Positions 1 through 21,400 of a stretch of 64,000 nt of DNA are shown here, piece by piece. Under the pieces are notes generated by a model. The model saw only the letters and a list, made by a program, of their open reading frames with translations, did not search any database and was not told the origin of the DNA. The position numbers were made by a program, and so were the translations under genes. Origin of the DNA: Patagioenas fasciata (Eukaryota; Chordata; Aves; Columbiformes; Columbidae); NCBI RefSeq assembly GCF_037038585.1, contig NC_092524.1, positions 43,653,001-43,717,000 of the forward strand. The letters are read 5' to 3'. Position 1 is the first letter of the stretch; every line of letters begins with the position of its first letter.

Positions 1-270
1 TTACTTCCTAGATGCTTCATCTTCACATGTTCTGTGCTGGATGTAAATAGATCTTTGTATATGACCAGTATTGTTACCTTGGCGATTTTCAGATGTAAAA
101 TTCAAGTAAATGCAAGTGTTTTAGAAACCTTTGTTTGTTCTGCCTACAGAAGTAATGTCTCCAATGCATGTATCTTCTTAAATATGTCCTGTCTGAAAAC
201 TCAAGGCAAATTGGAGTGCTGTTCCAGTTGCAAAGAGTTAATTTATTATGAGGTTAAAGTGATGCTTTAA

Positions 271-10491
<10,221 letters not shown>

Positions 10492-13400
10492 AAAAGCCTT
10501 AATAAAAATGGACTTGGTTGACTCTTCATTGCAACTTCAGTGAAAGAATTTGCTTTCTTCCTTTTTACAGTAGTGAGGGGGAGTGGTCTTTTGAAACCTT
10601 ATTCGGGCTTCTCAGTTTCTACATCTAATTTCTGAAAACTATTTTTGTGTAAATTAGCTCCTCTCCACTAATGGCACAAAGAGTAATTCAATTTAATAAA
10701 ACAAAATCATGGTGTAAAATTTTAATATTTAGAGACACTTTTTAATTGTTTACATCAAATGGCAGCCATTATATTTGTAAACAACCCTGATCTTTGGTTA
10801 TAGTAACATAAAATGTCACAAATATACTGTAAAATAAAATTTAAGTGGTTATAAACAAGGGAATGTCCTGTTTCTTCAGTTCTTTCACAACTGTCCTTTA
10901 TCAGTGTGTAATGAGATGATTTTCCTTTGTTTCTAATGACTTTTTAAATTCATGTTTTACATAGATACTATAAGAATATTTCAGTATCTGAAATGTGCTG
11001 TTGCTGCTCAAGTGTTCTCATTGGAACATTTTTAGAATGTGGATGGACTGTGCTCAGGTTTGTGCAAAACTTTTTCTCTGTAATTTCTTTCTCTATACAT
11101 AAAGAATGAAGTGACTGAAAACACACAGGTATGCAGACCTGTCTTATATACTGAAGACAGTCTTTATACCAGGCTGCCAATTAAGCAGTTCTTATGTTAC
11201 GGAGATAATTTCTAATATATACTAGATGGAATTCTGTGCTGGTACTGAACTTAAAACAGACACAGCTACATCTGACTAAGCATATTGCCCCAACTCAGAT
11301 TCAATCTGATCTTTATTTCCTATAGCATTTTTTCTTTTAATATTTCAATGTACTGTGTTGGTCTCAAAGGGGTAGAATCTACAGGCACACTTCAGAAACT
11401 AGGTAGACCAGATGGACCTTGAAATCCAACATAAATCTTGGCAAATGTGGTAAGACCTTTCACCCTTCTCTTAAGGAAAGAGGGACATTACTAATTTATT
11501 TTTATATACTGCGGAGTGTTTGGGTTGTAAATGGACACCTGTCTCTGGTGCTTATCTAAGATAATTAAAGGCAGTAATTAAAACAAGTGTGCTGTCAGCC
11601 AGTTCTTTGAGAAGGTGGCAGATAACACAGCTGACAGTGAACAGCTTATATAAGTAATTATGCTTTTATGCTAATAAAACATATGCTGTAACTTAGTTTA
11701 TAATATGGAAGTATCTTCTGTGCAATTAGTAGTACGTGTATTCCATGTATGGAGGATGCTGAAAAGTCCTCAGGTATGCTATTTACCTACAGCACTGCAC
11801 TATATGCATAGCAGTAGTCTGTAAAAGGGTCAGTTATGTTGGGTGTATCTTAAATGTAACAGAGGAATGAGTCCTTGCATATCACTATCTTGTACAGGAG
11901 CTGTCCTCAGCTACTGAAGTGTGTATTTACTAAAACTGTTTCTTTTTTAATAGTATTTTCAGTTCTTGAGCAGTACAAACCAATGCAATAAATAAAACTG
12001 TGCAGCAAAGAGTAGCAAGTAAATCTTGCTTTGGAATGCAGTTGTTTGGAGAGAGTGGATAGTTAAGTTGGATGCTTTTTATAGAAATCAAGCATGAATA
12101 GGCATATTGAGGATGAACTGTGAAGCACTATGCCTCTGGACAAGCCCAGTCAGAGTGTCCAGTTACCAACGATGAATTCTTTCTATTTTCAATTCATTGC
12201 ATCCGTTTAGTTGTAGTCTCCAATTCACCATCTCTAAGCTACTCCCACTGCTACCAGATAGGAAGAGAGCTGTCACTAGCTGTGTGTTGGCAGAGGTAAG
12301 GGCAAGTTCGGAAAGCATTTTCTTTAGAGTACGAGGCCAGGTTTTTTATTTTTCTCAGGTATATGGGTATATGCTGGAATAAACAAATAGCAGTATATTG
12401 CTCTTACCTTAACATGCCAGGTAGAAAATACTTTGGTGCCTGCTTGGAACAATTGCCTGAAGAGCTGAAGTTGGGAGGTGGGGAAGAGGAATTCACATTA
12501 GAGGCACTTAACAGGAGAATTCAACTATATAGGAGAACCTATAAATTTCCCTCATAGCTTTATAGGAGAACAACAATTTTAGGGAGTGTGGGAAATGTGG
12601 TGTTTTTCTTTTTTATATTTGTGGATTTGGCAGAGTACAATGTGTAGAAGAAAATCCCAAAGTTGTTGCAGAAGAGAAGCTGTATGTTCTGTATGTTCTC
12701 TCAGTTTGGTATTCTGAGGTGGAGACTTAATTGCTTGAAGCTCGGAGAGGCCATGTAAAACACCGCCAGCAAGTGCCATGAGTAACGACTGTCCCAGCAC
12801 CACTTTGTGCATTAGGCCTCTTGTACTGATCCTCCGTGGGATCTTGACACATTCTGCAGAGAAGTTCTCTCTGGCACACAAGAAACCTGAAAAGTCAGGG
12901 GCAAACAAACTTCAGTGGACATGCTTAGAAGGCTGAGGCCTGTCTTTCTGCGTAGATATTGCTGAAAGCAGTTTCTCTGCTGTTTTGGTGTCTGGACACA
13001 TGGCTAAGTGAAGTCCCTTGAGAACTTGATCTGAACTTGATCCAAGCAGGTAAGGGCGGGCTTAGGTAATTAAGTAATTGTAGCACCCGAGGAAGGCCAC
13101 TAGAAGGAGCCAATGGACAAGAGTAATGTACAAAATAAGCTCAACTATTTCTGTTCTAGAATTCCCCCTTCACGATCAGTGACCTCCTGCAGTCACCCTT
13201 TATTTTGGTAGAAATAGGTATCCATTGCATGTTTACTTTTGTGGAACATGGTGGTTATTCTGTGAAAGTGGAAGACTTTCACCAGCTGTGGAATAATCAT
13301 GTATTATTGGTGTATGCTTTGTCAGTTTGCTGCTTTTTTAGGGAAAATCCTACTCATAGGTTTGAACAAGAAGTTTGGATTTTTTTTTTTTTTTTTTCGC

Positions 13401-15097
13401 TCCTTCAAGAAAGAGGAAGACCTTGGCAGTTCAAATATAAATATCCTCTTACTGCAGCTAGGGTGAAGGATGGATATAGCTCATGACAGCTCTTCTTAAG
13501 CCTCTCTGCTGAGCAGCCTAATAAGAGGAGACAGTTATGATGGTCAACAGACAGCTGTGTGGTAGGAGCTGGATAACTCAAATTGGTACACACAAATAGC
13601 CACAGAAAGGCACAGGTGTGGGTTTATTTGTTAACAGTCTACCTTTCCTTAGGACTTCTAACATTGACACTTGCTAGATCTATAAACCTAAGCTGCAAAT
13701 GCCAATTGTTCTGGGAGTTGAAAGATTAACCTCAGTATTAATATTGCTGCAGAGCTGTTATAATCACAGTAGATGCAAAGGGGAGCAAGTTCGCTGGTTG
13801 ATGATTTAATGCTGTTCTTTAAGAGCTGCTAGCTGATTTGAACCAGTCCTTACTAAGCAGAATGTAGACTCTATTAAGGATAAGAGGTATTAGTTTCTTT
13901 CTTTTGCAGCTTTAAGTGATACTTCTTTGTTTTAACATATAAAGCAGATGTTCAGTCCTGTATTATCTAAAATAGCACTCCAGTCTTGCATGCATTTCTG
14001 CAATCAAACATTCAATAGTACATTCTCTGTGTCAGTCGTTTTCATAAGGGGAAAGTTTTCTGCCTTGTGCTAGCATAATTTTAAATCTATACTTTACCTG
14101 GGACTGTAATTTGTAATGGGATCTGAATAATACTTTGATAATATGACTGAGAAAATACCTAAGAGCCCATCCACACTACAGAGTTGTCATTCTTTGGCAA
14201 ATGATACAGAACTGAAGGCCGTCTTTTGCTGTCGTGTGAATAACTTTATTACAGTAATTGGCTCCAACCTTTAAATAAAAATTAGTCCTCATTTTCATAA
14301 AAAGGAGGCTCCAAGTGCTTCTACACCCAGCTGCTGTGCCTTTAGCCTGGGTCAGGCCTGAGTGCCAGTTCAGGCTGGGCCATCACCTGTAGTCAGGAGG
14401 AGGAAAAGGCTTCCCAGCTCTCTGCTAGAGCAGCTCAGTAATGAACATTCTTCCCTGCTTGCTGGGAATAAGTGTTATTTTCTCATTGAGACACACCCCA
14501 GGGGCTGGGGCACACCTGGTTTGCATTTCTTTATTGTTCTGTGGCTTGTCCTTTAAGATACATTGAGTTGCCTGAGCCAACACTAGGCACTGCAAGGCTT
14601 AACAAGCTACTTCTTTGAGACAGAGGGTCTTAGACGGGGCAAGTAGCTTCATGTGCTTCTCAAAACGGTCTTTTCCTATTCTGCAGATTTTTACAATATT
14701 GTAGGGAAATGATGTGCTATTTGCCCACAACTCACAGAGGCTTCCCCCTCTCTCACTGTGGGCATGGCTGTGCCTGGCAGCCTGGCTGCCTCCGGTCTCT
14801 TTCCCGCCTCTCTCCGGGCTCCGGTTGCTGCCAGTCCGCGGAGACATGCCCGAGGCCGGTAGCGGCTCGGTCGCGCTCCCAGGGGACCCACCGGGGGCCT
14901 CTCCCGGTGAGTCGGTCCCGGCGGGACATCCCAGGCCTGGAGGCCCCGAAGGAACCGGGCGGCGGCCCCGCAGGCCCCGGCGAGCTCCAGGCGCCGCCCC
15001 GGCGGGCGGTGTGACGGGCGTTGCCGCCCGGCTGCTCGCCTCCTGGGCCGCGGCGGGCCCGCTGCCGCCCTCCCCCGGCGCCGCGACGGGCGGGAGG
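10492..15097. other. SRP54 3'UTR and SRP54-FAM177A1 intergenic DNA
   Basis: About the first 350-400 bases are the SRP54 3'UTR. The rest is AT-rich unique-looking DNA with scattered AATAAA (for example 11987-11996, overlapping copies) and a 17-base T run near 13380. GC content rises from about 14750 into the FAM177A1 CpG island. Open frames here are short and match no family I recognise. Confidence 0.7.
10695..10838 (+). terminator. SRP54: Candidate SRP54 polyadenylation signals
   Basis: AATAAA occurs at 10695-10700 and 10833-10838, about 200 and 340 bases after the stop codon, in AT-rich 3'UTR-like sequence. A third copy at 10501-10506 sits only ten bases past the stop and is unlikely to be the main one. 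Which is used cannot be told from sequence. Confidence 0.5.
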
Positions 15098-15400
15098 ATG
15101 GAGCAGGGGCTGTCCGCCATCACCCTCTACTGCGCGCCCGCCGCCGGCCCCGGGGCTGCCGCCTGCGCCATGGAGCCCGAGCAGGTGAGCGGGGCCCCGG
15201 CCGGGGATGAGGAGCGGCCTCTCGCCGTCCCTCCGCCGCGGGGAGGCCGCTTCCGGAGGAGGGCGAGGCCGCTCGGGCCGCGGAGGGGCGGGCGGCGGCG
15301 CCGGGGTCTGACCGGGTGGGGGTGGCGGTTCCCGCGGGGGTGCCGGGTGTGCGGGCCTGGCCGCCGGGAGACGAGCGCGGTCTGTCTGTCCGTCTATCTG
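14780..15400 (+). promoter_or_regulatory. FAM177A1: CpG island promoter of FAM177A1
   Basis: A sharply GC- and CpG-rich block surrounds the first coding exon, in contrast to AT-rich DNA on both sides. No TATA box is evident, as usual for CpG-island housekeeping promoters. The transcription start cannot be fixed from sequence alone. Confidence 0.8.
15170..15184 (+). CDS. FAM177A1: FAM177A1 coding exon 1 (start codon)
   Basis: Encodes MEPEQ before donor GTGAGC and joins in phase 0 to exon 2 (VANGERGFENVEL). An upstream in-frame ATG at 15098 (MEQGLSAITLYCAP...) would lengthen this exon to 87 coding bases. Both have a purine at -3 or a strong +4 G, so initiation is ambiguous. Confidence 0.65.
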
Positions 15401-18400
15401 TCCGTCCTTCCAGCGCTGTATAATTACAGTCAGCACGGCGGGCACGCGTGTCTCGGATGTCTCCTGTTCCCCGGCAGATAATGCCTCCTACAAACGAGCC
15501 TGATAAATATTAAATGGAGACAGGTTTCCCCTTCCCTTCGCGCTGCCAAGTGAGCAAAGGTGTTGAACGTGGCCAAGGACACTGGCTCTTAATGAGCCTG
15601 TGACCTGGCAAGCCCTCCTGCCCCTTGAACAGATGATGTCCCTGACAGTGGCCTCGGCTGCACGCTGGGTGTTCTAGTGCCCCACACCTTCGCTGATGAT
15701 GGTGCCTTGTGAAGGCTCCTTATTCCTAGGGTGTCTTTGCTTACAGTCATCTTCTGACTCTGTTATTTTATTGACTTCTGTGTCAGAAAGACTCATGCTG
15801 TTTAATTTCACATGAAAACCAAGGGTGGAAAGTCAAGCAATATGCAAAAATACCCCAATCCCAGCCCCCACCCCACCCCCCAACCTGGCCAACAAACATA
15901 GCACAAACAAAATCAGTAAGGCAGGCAAGATAGTATGGATAGAAATATTTCTCATTAACTATTACCAGCCTTCTCATAACTAGCACTGTCAGATCAGTAG
16001 ATTTGATCAGCAAATTGAATTACTCATCTTTCTGTGGGAAAACGGACATCACAGACTCTCACATTTTGGGTCATAAGCTCTTGTAATGATACTGGAGTCC
16101 AACAGTTCAAAAGATGCCAAAGTGAATAGTCTGGTTTCCCTGTTACTTTTTGCTTTTCGTCTTCCTCTCCTTGATGAAATTTATATTATTGCATCATCTA
16201 GATTTAGTTGTGTGAGCTCTCTTGGCTTCCCTGCAAGTGTCCTGGCACACTTCCTCATTAATTGTAGTTTATTTATTGTGGCATTTTGGTTGTGGACTGA
16301 CATTCCATTGCGCTGGGTATTGTACCAACGCTGTCAAAACGCGCCCTGCTCTCTCCCTGGCCAAAACATGAGACAGGAGAGTGGGTGTAAAGAGGGTGAA
16401 CAGGAAGCAGCAGATTCAGGTGCTGACTCCCCGACAGGAGAGTTTTGTGTGGGTGCCATAAAGCCAAGAAAAATTGCAACAGAGCATCTAATAGAAATAG
16501 GAATTTGCTTTGCCATGTTGACAGAGTACCTTCAGAGTGTTACCTGGTGTGGAAAAGGTGCAAAGGTGGCTGGCTTTTGTGTCTAATAGTTGCTGGAATA
16601 GAAGTGAAAGTAAATACTTTTATAGCCTGAGATGAAGAGAAATGCTGAGTCTTTCAAGACCCATATAATGTGTTGGACAGGGATGAGCCTGTGGAAAAAA
16701 ACAAGGTGATCACCTGACCCAAGCTGTGGACTAGAAGAATGAACTTTGTAACAACATATTGAATTAGAAAAGATCAAATTTGTAAAGGAAGATGAAAAAT
16801 GTAGAGCTTCAAACAGAAGATACTGTAATATTTGAGCTACAAAATGGGCCTAGATGATAATTCTAGAATAGATCTGCGTTGTCACAGTTTTGGATAGGCT
16901 ATGTTGGAAAGATAAATAAAATTTAGTGATGCTGGACTTCATGCTCACAGCTGAGAGAGTTGACGTTCATTGATGTTGTGCATGTAAAAATTAAAGGGAC
17001 AAATGCTACAGTGATGACTAAAACCTGTGTCCAGGTTTGTTGGCTGTGTAGTAACCAAACCAACAACTGACATATTATTTTATTTAATAATTTAGAGCTC
17101 TGAACCAGATTACTAAGAGAACCAGATTAATTGTGCCATGATGAATCCTTACAGTCTTGAACTACTGCATTTGTCTGAAACTTTGTACCAGTACCAGCAA
17201 CATGGAGCTGTGTACTATAGGTGGTGTGAGCGATGTGGAATGGCTGTGCAGGGGATTAAACTCTGCTTCTTAACCTTCAAATATTAACTACAGTATTTTT
17301 CTAAGTTAAAATATTGGAAGCATGTGAGTTAAATGAGCCAAAATCAGATGAAGAGACTGTGCCTTTAGAGGAGCTCATCGGAGAGGCTTGTGCGGCTTGC
17401 TGGGGCTAATCACAGTAAGATTTGTGATGTTATGTCGCGAGAAATAGTGGTCTTCAGCACTGTGACTAAACACAAAAAATGGCATTATTGTGTGATGCCA
17501 ATAAAGGAGAGTTAAATGTTCATAAAAGGCTGATTCTGTGGTGCTCTTTCCTCAAAAAAACAAACAAACCCCAGAACTGAGTTGCAGTAAGTGGTCCCCG
17601 CTTTTATAGTGTTAGCAAGGAGCTGCCTCACTGTTTCCAGAATTTGTGTTTTTGTAGCTTTGCTGCTCTGCTCCTGCTCTGTTCCCAAGACTGATGTGCA
17701 GCAGAGAGAGTGCCCTGGGCCCCAGACAGTTTTGTCTTTCTACATGAAAATGTAATTCTGCATGAAAATGTAGGGCCCTTTCAACTGCATTACCCCACTG
17801 GAAACTCACCACTTCATTCTGCTCTGTTCCTCCAGCAAAATGCCTGAAACATGCCACTGTAGCTAAAGCAATGCCAGTGGAAGCTGAAATGACTTGCAGT
17901 TTTGAGAAGCGGCAGTACGAGGGCCGGGAGGGCCGACGTGTGCGTTCCCTCTCCACGCTGTAGAGCTCGGCATGTGATCTTTGCCTTCCCTCCCTCTTCT
18001 CCGTGGGCAGGAGAAAAACCTGTGCCTGGAATGAAGGAGCTGTTCTGCTCCACACAGCCCCCTCCTGCCCCTCACTGCCGTGCCCGCTGGCTTTCCCAGC
18101 TAACCGAGCCTGTTTGCCTAGCAAAGCTAATTTATGTAACCCAGCATTAGAGATGAGAATGGTGATGCTGTGCTTGCAGTGATTAAGGGCTGTCTTACAA
18201 GTATTTGATAAAATATGTATTTTTGTTAACAATTTTGAAGTGTGATCTGTGGAGACCATTAAGTTTGCATAGGCAAGAAGCTGAAAATTGGAAGGTGCTC
18301 ATTTTATAAAACTGAATTCTGTGTACATGTACACACATCTCATTCCTTATGATACAGTTTCAAATTGTATGAGCTCATGCATTTGTGAAAACCTTCATGG

Positions 18401-21400
18401 TATGTTAAAAACATATGGCTGGCATTTCCCAACTTCTGTATACTTTCCTGCATGACAGAAAAGTTTTCAGAACAGTTTAAGCATTTGATGCAGTAATATC
18501 TAGAAGCTCTACTAGGGTAAAGGCTCTGTTTTGCTAGATACAATGCACAACCTTACTAAAATTCTCTGGGCACAGGAATTACTAGCCCACAGAATTATTG
18601 ACTGGCCTTTGAACTAGATGTATATTTTTTCTAATGCTTGTGACTTGAAGACTGCGTTGTAGCATGCAGCAGCTGGAAGAACAAGAGCAGACATTGTACT
18701 GCTCTTTTTATATGTCCTTAGCCACAAAACTAAGCGTTGTTCTTTTAGCATGGTCCCTTGTACTAATCGTGGTTGCTGATGAAAGCCCACAGAGGCAGAT
18801 CCCTTGATGCATTTTTTGAAGCTTGAGCCAGGCTGCTTGGTTATCCTTCCTTCAGTTCTCTTTTGTGCTAGAGGTGTCTGTCTAAGCTTGCAAAGAGGTG
18901 GCTACAGCTGATGAGCTACTTGATTAATTTCACTAGATACTAATTCAGAAACCAATAATGCTTTTAAATATTAACCCATACATGCTCATCAGATTAGTTG
19001 AAGAAAAGCATCCTGCTGAGAAACTCCTGTATAACACAGTGCTCTTTCGAAACAGGTGTTTTTAATACTACCTGTCCATGCTGAAGTGAAGGCATTTACA
19101 TTTTTGTTATTTTTAGTGAAGAGATCAGTTTTTACATATCTTACAGCCAGGCTCTTGCAAGTGTCCATTGTATATGCTAATCAGTCTAAAATATTTTAAA
19201 TGTCTCAGAAAGTCTTTTTAAGTGGGAACTTTTCCAGTTCCAGAAACATGTACTTGAAGTAACGATTGGGTTTTTATTTCTTCTCTATAGCAAGTTGCAA
19301 ATGGAGAAAGAGGCTTTGAGAATGTGGAGCTGGGTGTCATAGGAAAGAAGAAGAAAATTCCAAGGAGGGTTATTCATTTTGCAAGTGGAGAAACAATGGA
19401 AGAATATAGCACAGATGAAGAGGAAGATGAACAAGAGAAAAAAGACCTGTTGCCGCCTGTAGATCCTGTAGGTACTTTATTTGATAAATTGTTCCTTCTA
19501 GCTAAGTGGGTAATTCCCCACATTTTATACTTCTGTGTCATAGATCTGATATAGTATTTAAGATTATCTTAATTTGATTTGCTCTAGGAACTGACAAATG
19601 TGTGAAAACAATTCCTGAAAAATTTTGTCCTCCTCTGCTAAAGCAGCCCTATTAATTAGAAATGGATTTATTTTCTTCACTGTTCTGGTCTGTCATCTCG
19701 AGCATTTGTCCCCTCTAATAATGTTTGCTTGGTGTCTCCTTGATTTGTACTGTTGTTTAAAAAGATGTGCAAGGAAGGCATTTTTTTCCCTTATGTTTGG
19801 TGACAACAGAGAGTTGAACCTGTAATTTAGTGTTACCATACCCGCAATTTGATATAATTAAAAGAGATAGAAGGGAAAGAAACAGATGACTTGCAGAAAT
19901 AAAGGAAAACTGGTGTTATTCATGCTATATGAAAAACAAGTTTTAAAGGACCTGCTTGGTCCATGTATGTAAAGTTCATCTGTGTTGTAAGCGTTTAAGA
20001 TGTTGCTCAACCTGTGAATGGAATCTCCATTTATGGGTCCAAATTCAACTGGACTTTTGACAATTAAAGCTGATTCCCCAGTGCGTACTGTAGCTGCTAA
20101 AATATATTTTCCTTTTTGTCAATGATACTGGATCTGTACATAGAGGTAAAATGACATATATAATGTGTTTTATTCTGCTGGCATGTCGGACAGTCTATTG
20201 GATAGTGACAGCATATTTGCCAATCTCACGGCCGTGTGTGCTGGTGCTGCTGGCAGCAGCCCCCTGCCCTCTGCCAGGCAGTCCCAGAGAAGATCCACAT
20301 CCATATCATCATCTCTGCACATCCGCAGTCTCATGTTTCTTTTGTGACAACCCCATGAACTGATGTCCCAACCAGTTCCTTTCTCTACCTCCTACAGTTC
20401 TTACCCAAATAAATTGGGTCTGCCAGCCTGTTCCCAGCCTGCCAGCAGGGCTCCCCTCCTGCTCCTCCATGGGCTTGGTTGCCTGTACTGAACTAGAAGT
20501 GGAGACACTGAAATTAGCCAGGTCCCTCCTGGTGGGCTGGAGTGAGGTCAGCAGCTAGAGCCATGGTTTTGGGCAGCAGTTCCTTCTGCCCAGGTGCCGG
20601 CTGGAGGTAGATGCTGGCATAGAACTGCTTGTCCCCACGCTTCAGAGAAGAGTCTTTGCATGCATGGAAAATGGCGTCCTGTTTGCTGCTTGACATTGCT
20701 GTTGAAATTACTTCTGCACCATCGTCTGGGAATTCATGATTAAGAGATGTTGTAATTGAAGCCCTGTATTTACTGTATAGTAGTAGACCCTGGGAGAGCT
20801 TGGCGGTGAAGAGCTTTGACTTTCTGCTCATTCTCTTCTGAAGAAGTGGTGAACAATAGGGGTTTGCTTTGGGAAGGACAGTCCATCCATTCTTTTATTT
20901 TTCCCCCCTTCTGTAAAATTAATTTATCTTGAAGAAAAAAAAAAGTGGTCTGAGAGCTGAGCTGCAGAGAGACTAAGGCAAGGGTGTCAGACTCATTTTC
21001 ACCAGGGGCCACATCAGCCTCGCGGTTGCCTTTAAAGGCAACCGCGAGGCTGATGTGGCCCCTGGTGAAAATGGGTTTGATACCCCTGGAGTATGGGGAT
21101 TCAGCTGGGATTGGGGTTCCTAGCAATTCACAGGTGAAACTGTTGCATTTGATCTTGGATGGAGTGATGGTACTGCTGCTCTTTATTGCTAGGCAGTTCT
21201 TGTATACAACAAAAAAAGTAACATCAGCCAGAGAGCAGGTAAAATATAATCAATATAAAATACACCTGAAGTGTATAGATTGAAAATAAATGCTCACAAA
21301 CAATGAGTAAATGTTAAGCTGCTTTGCTGAGTCTTGACTTTTTTATTTCCTTCCTAAGGTTCTACTCAAATAAGTGCAATAACTGTGAAACTTACTGGAT

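Noticed and set aside
10501..10506. AATAAA directly after the SRP54 stop codon as the main polyadenylation signal
   Set aside because: It would leave almost no 3'UTR; later signals are more credible.
14849..14903. Alternative FAM177A1 first exon starting MPEAGSGS with donor GTGAGT
   Set aside because: It ends one base into a codon and does not fit the phase-0 start of exon 2, so it would shift the frame.
14753..15445. Minus-strand 230-residue frame rich in Pro, Gly and Arg
   Set aside because: Antisense shadow of the CpG island with no recognisable domain.
14714..15481. A 255-residue open frame in the FAM177A1 CpG island
   Set aside because: Its length comes from extreme GC content. Only the part from 15098 or 15170 to 15184 is likely translated, before a good splice donor.
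17612..18259. Minus-strand 215-residue frame in FAM177A1 intron 1
   Set aside because: Low-complexity, non-family sequence, no splice context and no similarity I can recognise.
20770..21283. Open frames on both strands at 20.8-21.3 kb
   Set aside because: They read through the hAT palindrome and mirror each other; not genes.
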